Positions 34,434 to 44,495 of a stretch of 64,000 nt of DNA are shown piece by piece. A program made the translations under genes and the position numbers. Source of the stretch: Duganella aquatilis (GTDB lineage Bacteria; Pseudomonadota; Gammaproteobacteria; Burkholderiales; Burkholderiaceae_D); NCBI RefSeq assembly GCF_009674565.1, contig NZ_WKJL01000016.1, forward strand, positions 62,001-126,000, read 5' to 3'. The first letter of the stretch is position 1, and each line of letters begins with the position of its first letter. The notes below the pieces were generated by a model, which made no database searches, was not told the DNA's origin, and was given only the letters and a program-made list of their open reading frames with translations.

Positions 34434-35600
34434 ATGTCTAATGATTATCTTTTCACCTCGGAATCCGTTTCGGAAGGTCACCCAGACAAGGTTGCTGACC
34501 AGATTTCCGACGCCATCCTCGACGCGATTCTGGCCCAGGACCCGAAAGCCCGGGTCGCCGCCGAAACGCTGTGCAACACCGGCCTGGTGGTGCTGGCAGG
34601 TGAAATCACCACCCACGCCAATGTCGACTACATCGGCGTCGCCCGCGAAACCATCAAGCGCATCGGCTACGACAACACCGACTACGGCATCGACTACCGC
34701 GGCTGCGCCGTGCTGGTGGCTTACGACAAGCAATCGCCGGACATCGCCCAGGGCGTGGACGAAGGCGCCGGCCTGGACCTGGACCAGGGCGCTGGCGACC
34801 AGGGCCTGATGTTCGGCTACGCCTGCGACGAGACCGCCGAGCTGATGCCCGCCGCGATCCACTACGCGCACCGCCTGGTCGAGCGCCAGTCGCAGCTGCG
34901 CAAGGATGGCCGCCTGCCATGGCTGCGTCCGGATGCCAAATCGCAAGTCACGCTGCGTTACGTCAATGGCCGTCCGGTCGCGGTGGACACCGTGGTGCTG
35001 TCGACCCAGCATGCGCCGGAAATGCTGCACAAGCAAATTGAAGAAGCGGTGATCGAAGAGATCATCAAGCCGGTGCTGCCGAAAGAGTGGCTGCAGGACA
35101 CCAAGTACCTGGTCAACCCGACCGGCCGCTTCGTCATCGGCGGTCCGCAGGGCGACTGCGGCCTGACCGGCCGCAAGATCATCGTCGACACCTACGGCGG
35201 CGCATCGCCGCACGGCGGCGGCGCGTTCTCGGGCAAGGATCCATCGAAGGTGGACCGTTCGGCGGCCTACGCGGCGCGTTATGTGGCCAAGAACGTGGTG
35301 GCGGCTGGTCTGGCGCGCCAGTGCCAGGTGCAGGTGTCGTACGCCATCGGCGTGGCGCGTCCGATCAACATCACCGTGTACACCGAAGGCACCGGCGTGA
35401 TCCCGGACGACAAGATCGCCCAGCTGGTGATGGAGCACTTCGACCTGCGTCCGAAAGGCATCGTGCAGATGCTGGACCTGCTGCGTCCGATCTACGCCAA
35501 GACCGCCGCCTACGGTCACTTCGGCCGCGAAGAGCCGGAATTCAGCTGGGAGCGCACCGACAAGGCCGCCATCCTGCGCGACGCAGCCGGCCTGAAGTAA
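34434..35600 (+). CDS. metK: S-adenosylmethionine synthase
   Basis: Makes SAM from methionine and ATP in the cytosol. ATG 34434 follows AGGAG at a normal distance. The 388-residue protein shows [16 protein letters not shown] (ATP/Mg), [12 protein letters not shown] (MAT signature 1) and [16 protein letters not shown] (signature 2). It heads a stretch of methyl-cycle genes (metK, ahcY, metF) but is closed by its own terminator. No SAM riboswitch is visible in the leader; a candidate -10 is TATAAA at 34361. Confidence 0.98.
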   Translation: MSNDYLFTSESVSEGHPDKVADQISDAILDAILAQDPKARVAAETLCNTGLVVLAGEITTHANVDYIGVARETIKRIGYDNTDYGIDYRGCAVLVAYDKQSPDIAQGVDEGAGLDLDQGAGDQGLMFGYACDETAELMPAAIHYAHRLVERQSQLRKDGRLPWLRPDAKSQVTLRYVNGRPVAVDTVVLSTQHAPEMLHKQIEEAVIEEIIKPVLPKEWLQDTKYLVNPTGRFVIGGPQGDCGLTGRKIIVDTYGGASPHGGGAFSGKDPSKVDRSAAYAARYVAKNVVAAGLARQCQVQVSYAIGVARPINITVYTEGTGVIPDDKIAQLVMEHFDLRPKGIVQMLDLLRPIYAKTAAYGHFGREEPEFSWERTDKAAILRDAAGLK

Positions 35601-35620
35601 TCACTCTCCGCATGAAACCA

Positions 35621-35646
35621 AACGCCCCGGACTCCGGGGCGTTTTT
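35621..35646 (+). terminator. Intrinsic terminator of metK
   Basis: The arms AACGCCCCGG and CCGGGGCGTT pair perfectly over 10 bp around ACT, followed by five T. It is 20 bases past the metK stop. Confidence 0.93.
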
Positions 35647-35718
35647 ATTTGGGCCTTTTGGGCAAAGGAGGTATCGGATTGGGCGGGAGGTACTTACGAC
35701 GAGGATCTTCGGTCGGGA

Positions 35719-36231
35719 TCATGATATATCCAGTTTTTGATTGGTCATTACTTGCGCGTCACTGCGCAAATGTCGAGTCAACAGTAAATCGTGCAAAAAT
35801 TTTGCTGTTTCCGAGCCATATTTTCTACGCAACTCCAGTAGCTGCTCTTCAAACTCCGCCACTGGAAAGCCGCTATTGATTTTCATGCGGACAATCATGG
35901 AACCTATTTCCATGCCTAGATTGCGGAGCTCGGCGGTCGAGCTTGAGTGCCTCTTCAACTTTTCGGCAACGTCAAGTTGACTGGATATAATTGCCAACAA
36001 GGTGCTGGCAGACGTGAACATCGGCCACAGGAAAGTATAGTCGCTGTTTTTCCAGAACACGAGCCCTGTTAGGGCAGCTCCTCCGGATGAGATTGCCACA
36101 ACGATCTTGCTGATGGTATCCAGCCATACCCAACGTGCCAGCAACGCTGTAATGAGCGTTTCAGCATAGCTGACGTGGTACAGCAGATCTTGCGCCTCGT
36201 CCCAAATGACATCGCGTGGATCGATGGCCAT
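35719..36231 (-). CDS. Two-TM protein resembling SLATT-type effectors, low GC
   Basis: I recognise no exact family. The 170-residue protein has a soluble N-terminal helix (EAQDLLYHVSYAETLITALL), two membrane helices (about 40-60 and 66-85, with KIVVAISSGGAALTGLVF and FTSASTLLAIISS), then a long cytoplasmic amphipathic helical part (EKLKRHSSSTAELRNLGMEI...FEEQLLELRRKY). This layout is that of SLATT-domain pore effectors in bacterial conflict systems; the assignment is inference. Its base composition is clearly lower in GC than its neighbours. It is a lone minus-strand gene wedged between metK and the ahcY riboswitch, with GGAG eight bases before its ATG. Confidence 0.6.
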   Translation of the reverse strand: MAIDPRDVIWDEAQDLLYHVSYAETLITALLARWVWLDTISKIVVAISSGGAALTGLVFWKNSDYTFLWPMFTSASTLLAIISSQLDVAEKLKRHSSSTAELRNLGMEIGSMIVRMKINSGFPVAEFEEQLLELRRKYGSETAKFLHDLLLTRHLRSDAQVMTNQKLDIS

Positions 36232-36334
36232 GGTCTGCTCCGCATAAAGAAGCTAGCGTATTTGGCAACCGCAAAGCGGGCATTGAGCCAGCGCAAGCGG
36301 CAGGATTGTTGTCGCCTTCCGGGCGCAACGATGC

Positions 36335-36340
36335 TAAAAT
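36335..36340 (+). promoter_or_regulatory. -10 element of the ahcY promoter
   Basis: TAAAAT lies so that transcription would begin near 36347, exactly at the first base pairs of the SAH riboswitch. The -35 region is weak (TTGTCG at 36309 gives a 20-base spacer). Confidence 0.5.
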
Positions 36341-36344
36341 GCAC

Positions 36345-36405
36345 GTTCCGAGGAGCGCTGCGACGAACTAGCTTTCGCCAGGCTCGGAGATCCAAACCGC
36401 GCTCA
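36345..36405 (+). ncRNA. S-adenosylhomocysteine (SAH, ahcY-motif) riboswitch
   Basis: The leader matches the SAH riboswitch core CCGAGGAGCGCTGC...CCAGGCTCGG...GCGCTCAC. P1 pairs CCGAG (36348-36352) with CTCGG (36383-36387). GCGA (36360-36363) pairs with TCGC (36375-36378) in the internal hairpin. GAGCGC (36353-36358) pairs with GCGCTC (36399-36404) to form the pseudoknot. SAH binding is known to turn on ahcY expression in this class. The RBS AAAGGAGGG starts 22 bases later. Confidence 0.93.
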
Positions 36406-36439
36406 CGTTACTTTTTTCAACACATGAAAGGAGGGCGTG

Positions 36440-37867
<1,428 letters not shown>

Positions 37868-37876
37868 TCGTTAAGG

Positions 37877-37902
37877 GCGGGGCCGCTGGCCCCGCTTTTT
37901 TT
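37877..37902 (+). terminator. Intrinsic terminator of ahcY
   Basis: GCGGGGCC and GGCCCCGC pair over 8 bp around GCT, followed by seven T. It lies nine bases past the ahcY stop, with the next gene starting 17 bases later. Confidence 0.9.
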
Positions 37903-37918
37903 GCAGCGAGAACTTCTT

Positions 37919-38269
37919 ATGCGTTTGGTCCTTACCTGGTTAATCAATGCAGTTGCCTTGCTGGCAGTGCCTTACCTGATGCATTCCGTCGATGTCACAA
38001 GCATAGGCGCAGCCCTCGTCGCGGCTCTTGTACTGGGCCTGGTCAATACGCTGATACGACCTGTGCTGCTGTTGCTGACGTTGCCTGTGACCTTGTTGTC
38101 GCTGGGCCTGTTCATCTTCCTCGTCAACGGCTTCATGTTCTGGCTGGTGGCGCAATGGGTGGATGGTTTCCACGTCGACAGCTTCCTGTCCGCCGTCGGT
38201 GGCGCCGTGTTGTACAGCATTATTTCCTGGGCTCTGTCTACCTTACTTTTGAAGAACTCAGATGGATAA
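37919..38269 (+). CDS. Phage holin family / 4-TM membrane protein (PF04020-like)
   Basis: A 116-residue protein with four hydrophobic segments (VLTWLINAVALLAVPYLM, GAALVAALVLGLVNTLI, VLLLLTLPVTLLSLGLFIF, and the C-terminal VGGAVLYSIISWALSTLLL). The NTLIRPVLLLLTLPVTLLSLGLF block is characteristic of a widespread chromosomal family whose name comes from a distant holin resemblance; no prophage is present here. It is conserved between ahcY and metF in Burkholderiales. Its last eight bases overlap metF, so they are co-translated. The function is unknown. Confidence 0.85.
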   Translation: MRLVLTWLINAVALLAVPYLMHSVDVTSIGAALVAALVLGLVNTLIRPVLLLLTLPVTLLSLGLFIFLVNGFMFWLVAQWVDGFHVDSFLSAVGGAVLYSIISWALSTLLLKNSDG

Positions 38270-39089
38270 TCCGAATTTCAGTATCGAATTTTTCCCGCCG
38301 AAAACGGCGGAAGGCGCGGAAAAGCTGCGCGTCACGCGCGCCAAGCTGTCCGAGCTGAAGCCTAAATATTTCTCCGTGACCTTCGGCGCCGGCGGCAGCA
38401 CGCAGCGCGGCACGCTGGACACCGTGGTCGAGATCCTCGCCGCCGGCGAACAGGCGGCGCCGCACCTGTCCTGCGTGGGCGGCACGCGCGAATCGATCCG
38501 CGAGATCCTGGGCGAGTTCAAGTCGCACGGCATCAAGCGCATCGTGGCGCTGCGCGGCGACCTGCCGAGCGGCTATGGCGCGGCGGGCGAGTTCCGCTAT
38601 GCGAACGAGCTGGTGGAGTTCATTCGCCAGGAGACCGGCGACTGGTTCCACATCGAAGTGGCAGCGTATCCGGAAGTGCACCCGCAGGCCAAGTCGCCGC
38701 AGGATGACTTGCTGGCGTTCGAGCGCAAGATCAAGGCCGGCGCGAATGCGGCGATCACGCAGTATTTCTACAATGCGGATGCGTATTTCCAGTTTGTCGA
38801 GCAGACCCGCAAGCTGGGGATCGATGTGCCGATCGTGGCGGGCATCATGCCGATTACGAATTACACGCAGCTGATGCGCTTCTCGGACATGTGCGGCGCG
38901 GAGATTCCGCGCTGGGTGCGATTGAAGCTGGCCAGTTTTGGCGATGACTCGGCGTCGATCAAGGCCTTTGGGCTGGATGTGGTGACGGCGTTGTGCGAAC
39001 GGTTGCTGCAGGGCGGGGCGCCGGGGCTGCATTTCTACAGCATGAACCAGGCGGCGGCAACGACCGCGTTGTGGCAACGCTTGGTCTGA
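38262..39089 (+). CDS. metF: Methylenetetrahydrofolate reductase
   Basis: FAD enzyme that reduces 5,10-methylene-THF to 5-methyl-THF, the methyl donor for methionine synthesis. The 275-residue protein opens NFSIEFFPPKTAEGAEKL, with the catalytic Glu in EFFPP, and contains SVTFGAGGST, ALRGDLP and AYPEVHP. It is translated in overlap with the small membrane gene and completes the methyl cycle with metK and ahcY. A GC-rich stem near 39101-39113 lies at its end but lacks a T-run. Confidence 0.97.
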   Translation: MDNPNFSIEFFPPKTAEGAEKLRVTRAKLSELKPKYFSVTFGAGGSTQRGTLDTVVEILAAGEQAAPHLSCVGGTRESIREILGEFKSHGIKRIVALRGDLPSGYGAAGEFRYANELVEFIRQETGDWFHIEVAAYPEVHPQAKSPQDDLLAFERKIKAGANAAITQYFYNADAYFQFVEQTRKLGIDVPIVAGIMPITNYTQLMRFSDMCGAEIPRWVRLKLASFGDDSASIKAFGLDVVTALCERLLQGGAPGLHFYSMNQAAATTALWQRLV

Positions 39090-39101
39090 CCCAGGGGCAG
39101 G

Positions 39102-39749
39102 TCAGGGGCTTCGCCCCGCCGGCCCAGTGGGCCGGGCCCCTGCTGGCCGCATTGCGGGTTGAAGGCCGCTGATTTCGGTGAGCACGCCGTCCAGCGCCAC
39201 ATCGTGTGCATCCGCGGCGAAAACGATTTGCAAGCTGCTGTATGCGATGCCGAGTGCGCGCGGCCGGGGGTGTCGCGCCAAGGTGCGGTCATAGAACCCC
39301 CCACCATATCCCAGCCGGTAGCCTTCCGGGTTAAAGCCCAGGCAAGGCACCAGCAGCGCCGGCGGATACGCCGCCTGCAAGCGCAAATCAGCCGGCACCG
39401 CCACCCCCATTGCATCTTTGACCATCGCCTCACCGATACGCCAGTCCGCAAACTCCAGCGCCGCATCCTTTTGCACCACCACCGGCAGCAGCAGCCGCGC
39501 ACCCAGGCGCTCCAACTCCGCATACGCCGCATGCAGATCCGGCTCGTCGCGCAACGGCCAATACACACCCAATGCCGCCGGCCGCGCCGCCTTCCACCAC
39601 GCCACCACCTGCTCGCCAATCGCCCGGTCCCAGGCCGCGCGCGTGGCGCTGTCAATAGCCCGCCGCGCGGTCAGCAGCTGCCTGCGCAAATCCGCCTTCT
39701 GTACTGGTGAGACGGAGGCGCTGCGTGGTATTCTAGGGTCGCTGGTCAT
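39102..39749 (-). CDS. 5-formyltetrahydrofolate cyclo-ligase
   Basis: ATP-dependent enzyme that recycles 5-formyl-THF to methenyl-THF. It has 215 residues. Visible are VQKADLRRQLLTARRAI at the N-terminus, the substrate loop PLRDEPDL, and the signature LGYGGGFYDRTLA near residue 155. The C-terminal tail is a short Pro/Gly/Arg-rich extension. The gene is convergent with metF, adding a fourth one-carbon enzyme to this area, and divergent from the lytic transglycosylase with only 30 bases between the start codons. Confidence 0.92.
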   Translation of the reverse strand: MTSDPRIPRSASVSPVQKADLRRQLLTARRAIDSATRAAWDRAIGEQVVAWWKAARPAALGVYWPLRDEPDLHAAYAELERLGARLLLPVVVQKDAALEFADWRIGEAMVKDAMGVAVPADLRLQAAYPPALLVPCLGFNPEGYRLGYGGGFYDRTLARHPRPRALGIAYSSLQIVFAADAHDVALDGVLTEISGLQPAMRPAGARPTGPAGRSP

Positions 39750-39779
39750 ATTTGGTTCAAGACTTTAGAGAGTTGCACA

Positions 39780-41753
39780 GTGATTTCTGCTTCGAAATGG
39801 ATTGCCGGCGCCTTTGTCGTTGCCTTCACCACGTTTGCCCAAGCCGACGACATCAGCGCAGATAGCCGCAGGGACGACGATTCCTTCCTGCTGTTGCGCG
39901 ACGCTGTACGCCAGGACGACGCCAGCAAAGTGGATTTCTACGCCGCCCGCCTGACCAGCTATTCCATTCCGTCCTACGTTGATTATTATCGGCTGAAATC
40001 CCGCCTGAAGGATGTCACCGCACCGGAAATCCGCGATTTTTTCCAGCGCTATCAGGGCCAGGCCATCGTCGACCGCCTGCGTAACGACTGGCTGCTGGAA
40101 CTGGGCCGCAAACGCGACTGGGCCACCTTCGACGAACAGTATCCGCTGTTCGTGCTGAACGACGACACCCAGGTCAAATGCTACGCGCTGATCTCGCGCG
40201 CGCTCAAGGGCCAGAAGGTCGCCGACGAAGCGCGCGCCTTGCTGACCGCGCCCAGCGTCTACGGCCAGCCGTGCGCCGATTTGATCGCTACCCTGTACCA
40301 GAACGGCCAGTTCAACACCGACGACCTGTATGCGCAGCTGCGCCTCTCCGGCGAGCACAATGCCACCGGCCAGGCGCGCCGCATCGTCGCGCTGCTCGAC
40401 GGCCCGGAAAAGAAAGCCGTGCAGGCGGTGGACCTGCCGACACTGGCCGTCGCCAAGGGCATCGGCGCCGGCAAGGTCGAACACCAGATCTACATCGTCG
40501 CCATCGGCCGCCTGGCCAAGACCAGCACCAAGCTGGCGGTGCTGGCGCTGAACAAGGCCGCGCCGAAAATGACGGCGCAGGAACAGCAGCAGGGCTGGGC
40601 CGCGATCGCGCTGCAATCGTCGTACACGCTGGCGCCGGAAACCACCGACTACTGGAAGCGCGCCAACGGCGCCCCGCTGTCGATCGACCAGATTCAGTGG
40701 AAGACCCGCATCGCGCTGCGCAACGGCGACTGGCGCCAGGTGGAGAACAATATCCGCGCCATGCCGGCCGCGCTGCGCAGCGAGCCGACCTGGGTTTACT
40801 GGCTGGGCCGCGCGCTGATGGCGCGTGACGGCGTCACCAGTCAGCCCACTGGCGAGGCGCTGCAGCTGTTCCGCAGCATCTCGGACCAGTCCAACTACTA
40901 CGGCCAGCTGGCGCTGGAGGAATCCGGCAAGCTGATTACCATTCCGGCGGCCGGCGCGCCGATCACGCCGGCGGAAATCGCGCCGATCGCCGCCAATCCC
41001 AACTTCCAGCGCGCGCTGAAGTTCTTCAACATGCGCCTGCGCTTTGAGGGCACGCGCGAATGGAACTGGGGCCTGCGCGGCCTGAGCGAACGCGAACACC
41101 TGGCCGCCGCCGAATACGCGCGCCAGAACAATATCCTCGACCGCATGGTCAACACCTCGGAGCGCACCCGCATCCAGGTCGACTACACGCAACGCTTCCC
41201 GTCGCCGCACAATGACGTCATGCACCCGGCCACGCAGACGCTGGGCCTGGACAAGGCCTGGGTGTATGGCCTGATCCGGCAAGAGTCGCGTTTCATCATG
41301 GACGCGCAGTCGCACGTTGGCGCGTCCGGCCTGATGCAGGTGATGCCGTCCACCGGCCGCTGGGTCGCCAAGAAGATCGGCCTGACCGACTTCGCGCAGG
41401 ACATGCTGAGCGACGTCCGCTACAACATCATGCTGGGCACGAACTACCTGAACATGGTGCTGGGGAATATGGACGGCAACGAGGTGCTGGCCACCGCCGC
41501 CTACAACGCCGGGCCGGGCCGCCTGCGCACCTGGCGCGCCACGCTGACCAAGCCGATGGACAGCACCGTCTTCATCGAATCGATTCCTTATGTCGAGACG
41601 CGCACCTACGTCAAGAACGTGATGTCGAATTCGACCTATTACGCGGCGCTGTTCGAAGGGCGGCCGCAATCGCTGAAGGCGCGCCTGGGCACCGTCGCAC
41701 CGAAAGGCTACACAGAAGCGGAAGAGCAGGAAACCAGCTTCGCTCCACGCTAA
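39780..41753 (+). CDS. Soluble lytic murein transglycosylase (Slt70-like)
   Basis: Periplasmic enzyme that cleaves murein glycan strands to form 1,6-anhydro ends. Start is GTG 39780, giving a signal peptide MISASKWIAGAFVVAFTTFAQA. Of 657 residues the first 440 form a superhelical alpha domain (U- and L-domain), and the C-terminal SLT domain contains the catalytic Glu in GLIRQESRFIMDAQSHVGASGLMQVMP, then YNAGPGR and the late PYVETRTYVKNV. No upstream ATG exists in the short gap, and its promoter must lie within the cyclo-ligase gene. Confidence 0.94.
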   Translation: MISASKWIAGAFVVAFTTFAQADDISADSRRDDDSFLLLRDAVRQDDASKVDFYAARLTSYSIPSYVDYYRLKSRLKDVTAPEIRDFFQRYQGQAIVDRLRNDWLLELGRKRDWATFDEQYPLFVLNDDTQVKCYALISRALKGQKVADEARALLTAPSVYGQPCADLIATLYQNGQFNTDDLYAQLRLSGEHNATGQARRIVALLDGPEKKAVQAVDLPTLAVAKGIGAGKVEHQIYIVAIGRLAKTSTKLAVLALNKAAPKMTAQEQQQGWAAIALQSSYTLAPETTDYWKRANGAPLSIDQIQWKTRIALRNGDWRQVENNIRAMPAALRSEPTWVYWLGRALMARDGVTSQPTGEALQLFRSISDQSNYYGQLALEESGKLITIPAAGAPITPAEIAPIAANPNFQRALKFFNMRLRFEGTREWNWGLRGLSEREHLAAAEYARQNNILDRMVNTSERTRIQVDYTQRFPSPHNDVMHPATQTLGLDKAWVYGLIRQESRFIMDAQSHVGASGLMQVMPSTGRWVAKKIGLTDFAQDMLSDVRYNIMLGTNYLNMVLGNMDGNEVLATAAYNAGPGRLRTWRATLTKPMDSTVFIESIPYVETRTYVKNVMSNSTYYAALFEGRPQSLKARLGTVAPKGYTEAEEQETSFAPR

Positions 41754-41793
41754 TTGCAGCGCGCTGATTGTTCACCATACAGGACGTACCACC

Positions 41794-42513
41794 ATGCAGA
41801 CTACCAAACTTGATCCCAGCCTGACGCAAACCCTGGAAGCGGCGCGTTCGCCCGGCCTGACGCTGGTCATCGGGAATAAAAACTACTCGTCCTGGTCGAT
41901 GCGGCCGTGGGTGGCGATGGTCGCCTTCGGCATTCCGTTCCAGGAAGTGCGCGTGCTGCTGGACCAGGACGACACCGCCAATCGCATTTGCAGCTACTCG
42001 GCTTCCGGCCGCGTGCCGGTGCTGCTGGCCGGCGACGAGATGACCATCTGGGACAGCATGGCCATCTGCGAATATCTGGCCGAGCAGTTCCCCGAGCTGC
42101 ATCTGTGGCCGCAGGACGTGGCGGCGCGCGCCATCGCGCGCTCGGTGTGCGCCGAGATGCACGCCGGCTTCAGCGACCTGCGCAACTCGATGTCGATGAA
42201 TATCCGCGGCAGCTATCCGGGCAAGGGCCGCACGCCGGGCACCCAGGCCGATATCGGCCGTATCAGCGAAATCTGGGAAGAGTGCCTGTCGCGCTTCGGC
42301 CATCACCAGTTCCTGTTCGGCGAGTTCTCGCTGGCCGACGCCTTCTACGCGCCGGTGGTGCTGCGCTTCCGCACCTATGGCGTGACGCTGGCGCCGGCGC
42401 TGGACGCCTACTGCCAGCGCGTGCTGGCCCATCCGGCAGTGGCGCGCTGGGTCAGCGAGGCGCTGGCCGAAACCGAAACGGCGCCCAAGCACGACGCCGA
42501 CATGCCGGATTGA
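41794..42513 (+). CDS. Glutathione S-transferase family protein
   Basis: Cytosolic GST-fold protein, 239 residues. Thioredoxin-like N-terminal domain with NKNYSSWSMRPWVAMVAFG, in which Ser/Tyr may activate glutathione, and the cis-Pro region GRVPVLLAGDEMTIWDSMAICEYL typical of GSTs. The C-terminal helical domain includes the N-capping motif FSLADAFYAPVVLRF. It opens a tight rightward cluster, the next gene starting one base after its stop. The substrate is unknown. Confidence 0.92.
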   Translation: MQTTKLDPSLTQTLEAARSPGLTLVIGNKNYSSWSMRPWVAMVAFGIPFQEVRVLLDQDDTANRICSYSASGRVPVLLAGDEMTIWDSMAICEYLAEQFPELHLWPQDVAARAIARSVCAEMHAGFSDLRNSMSMNIRGSYPGKGRTPGTQADIGRISEIWEECLSRFGHHQFLFGEFSLADAFYAPVVLRFRTYGVTLAPALDAYCQRVLAHPAVARWVSEALAETETAPKHDADMPD

Positions 42514-42514
42514 G

Positions 42515-43771
42515 ATGATGCGTACTTATGTTGTCGGCGGCGCGGTACGCGACGCGCTGCTTGGTTTGCCGGTCAAGGACCACGACCACGTGGTGGTCGG
42601 CGCCACGCCGGATGAAATGATCGCCAAGGGCTTCCGCCCGGTGGGCAAGGACTTCCCGGTGTTCCTGCATCCGAAAACGCAGGAGGAATATGCGCTGGCG
42701 CGCACCGAACGCAAAACCGCGCCGGGTTACAAGGGCTTTGTGTTCCACACCTCGGCCGACGTCACGCTGGAAGAAGACCTGGTGCGGCGCGACCTGACCA
42801 TCAACGCCATCGCCCGCGCCGACGACGGCACGTTGACCGATCCGTATGGCGGCCAGCGCGATATCGCCAAGCGCATCTTCCGCCATGTGTCCGACGCGTT
42901 TGCTGAAGACCCGGTGCGCATCCTGCGCCTGGCGCGCTTTGCCGCGCGTTTCAGCGACTTTACCGTGGCGCCGGAAACCAATGCGCTGATGAAGCAGATG
43001 GTGGCGCAGGGCGAGGTCGACGCTTTGGTGCCGGAGCGCGTGTGGCAGGAACTGTCGCGCGGGCTGATGGAAGCCAAGCCATCGCGCATGCTGGAAGTGC
43101 TGCGCGACTGCGGTGCGCTGGCGCGCATCCTGCCGGAGCTGGATGTGCTGTGGGGTGTGCCGCAGCCGGAGAAATGGCATCCCGAAATCGACACCGGCAT
43201 CCATGTGCTGCAAGTGATCGACTGCTCGGCCAAGCTGGAACGCGAGCTGCCGGTGCGCTTCGCCTGCATGATGCACGACCTGGGCAAGGGCGTGACGCCA
43301 TCCGAGAACTGGCCGGCGCACCACGGCCACGAAGGCATGGGCGTCAAGCTGGTGGAGGAAGTCTGCAAGCGCCTGCGCGTGCCGACCGAATGCCGCGACC
43401 TGGCGGTGATGACGGCGCGCGAGCATGGCAATGTGGGCCGCGCGCTGCAACTGCGCGCCAACACCATCGTCAAGCTGCTGGAGCGCTGCGACGCCTTCCG
43501 CAAGCCGGCGCGCTTCGTGCAGATGCTGCAGGCGACCGAATGCGATTCGCGCGGCCGCATCGGTCCAAGCGGCAGCTATGCCGATGCGCCGTTCCCACAG
43601 ATGGCGCACCTGGAAGCCGCGTTGTCGGCGGCGCGCGGCGTCAACGCCGGCGAGATCGCGCAGGCCAGCGCCGAGCAGCCGCAGCGCATTCCCGAGCGCG
43701 TCCACGCGGCGCGCGTTTCCGCCGTCAAGCTGGCGCTCAAGCTGGCCGATGACGACGAGTCGGCTGAATGA
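42515..43771 (+). CDS. cca: Multifunctional CCA tRNA nucleotidyltransferase with HD domain
   Basis: Adds and repairs the 3'-CCA end of tRNAs. In 418 residues: nucleotidyltransferase head GGAVRDALL, metal motif KDHDHVVVG (DxD), RRDLTINAIA, the RNA-binding neck, and a C-terminal HD phosphohydrolase domain with MMHDLGKG and HHGHEGMG. It is therefore the E. coli-like CCA form with phosphatase and phosphodiesterase activities. Two ATGs abut at 42515 and 42518. The stop overlaps the GNAT gene start (ATGA). Confidence 0.96.
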   Translation: MMRTYVVGGAVRDALLGLPVKDHDHVVVGATPDEMIAKGFRPVGKDFPVFLHPKTQEEYALARTERKTAPGYKGFVFHTSADVTLEEDLVRRDLTINAIARADDGTLTDPYGGQRDIAKRIFRHVSDAFAEDPVRILRLARFAARFSDFTVAPETNALMKQMVAQGEVDALVPERVWQELSRGLMEAKPSRMLEVLRDCGALARILPELDVLWGVPQPEKWHPEIDTGIHVLQVIDCSAKLERELPVRFACMMHDLGKGVTPSENWPAHHGHEGMGVKLVEEVCKRLRVPTECRDLAVMTAREHGNVGRALQLRANTIVKLLERCDAFRKPARFVQMLQATECDSRGRIGPSGSYADAPFPQMAHLEAALSAARGVNAGEIAQASAEQPQRIPERVHAARVSAVKLALKLADDDESAE

Positions 43772-44439
43772 ATTCGTCCGACCTGTTCCAGAATCCGCTG
43801 CGCCGCTGGGGTAAACACCGCAACGGCAAGCGGCCGACGGTGCTGGTCAAGGAACTGCGTGAGCGCGACCGCCGCCGCATGCTGCGGCATTTCCTGGAAC
43901 TGGAGGATAGCGACCGCCTGCTGCGCTTCGGCTCCGTGCTGCCGGACGAACAGGTCACCAGCTACGTCAACGGCATCGACTTTTCGCGCGACATGGTGTT
44001 CGGCGTCTACAACCGCGTCTTCAGGCTGGTGGCGGTGGGCCACCTGGCGTTTGCGCCGCGCGACGAATCGAGCACCGTCACCGACAAGGAGCGGGTGGCG
44101 GAATTCGGTGTGTCGGTCAGCCGCTCGGCGCGCGGCCTGGGCGTCGGTTCGCGGCTGTTCGAGCGCGCCGCCATCCACTGCCGTAACAACGACGTGGACA
44201 CGCTGTACATGCACTGCCTGTCATCCAACAAGACCATGATGCACATCGCGAAAAAAGCCGGCATGGAAATCCATCGCGATTATGGCGAAGCCGACGCCTA
44301 CCTCAAATTGCTGCCGGCCGATCCCACCAGCATGCTGCAGGAAGCCTTGCACGAGCAGTTCGCGGTGCTGGACTACACTTATAAAGCCAACAAGCGCATC
44401 GCCGTCAAATGGCTGGGCCGTCTCATAGGCCGAAAATAA
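43768..44439 (+). CDS. GNAT-family N-acetyltransferase
   Basis: Acetyl-CoA-dependent transferase, 223 residues. The core is near residues 40-170, with motif A in VSVSRSARGLGVGSRLFERAA (R/Q-x-x-G-x-G/A pattern), a following helix, and motif B in SNKTMMHIAKKAGMEI. The N- and C-terminal 40 residues are extra, basic and unique. The acceptor is unknown. It overlaps cca by four bases and ends before the intergenic inverted repeat that precedes the sorting-protease operon. Confidence 0.85.
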   Translation: MNSSDLFQNPLRRWGKHRNGKRPTVLVKELRERDRRRMLRHFLELEDSDRLLRFGSVLPDEQVTSYVNGIDFSRDMVFGVYNRVFRLVAVGHLAFAPRDESSTVTDKERVAEFGVSVSRSARGLGVGSRLFERAAIHCRNNDVDTLYMHCLSSNKTMMHIAKKAGMEIHRDYGEADAYLKLLPADPTSMLQEALHEQFAVLDYTYKANKRIAVKWLGRLIGRK

Positions 44440-44468
44440 TTTAAGCATTCTTAGAACCTTCGCCACAT

Positions 44469-44487
44469 TGGCCGGAATACACGGCCA
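44469..44487. repeat. Inverted repeat upstream of the JDVT-CTERM operon
   Basis: TGGCCG-GAATACA-CGGCCA is a perfect 6-bp inverted repeat with a 7-base spacer in the 56-base gap after the GNAT gene, ending 9 bases before the GTG of the protease gene. It may be an operator or leader hairpin. Confidence 0.4.
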
Positions 44488-44495
44488 GACTAGAT

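Noticed and set aside
37919-38269. Holin-family annotation taken as a sign of prophage
   Set aside because: No phage structural, lysis or integrase genes are near, and the gene overlaps metF; the family name is historical.
39090-39150. GC-rich stem-loops after metF as a terminator
   Set aside because: The stems lie mostly inside the convergent cyclo-ligase gene and have no T-run, so termination is not supported.
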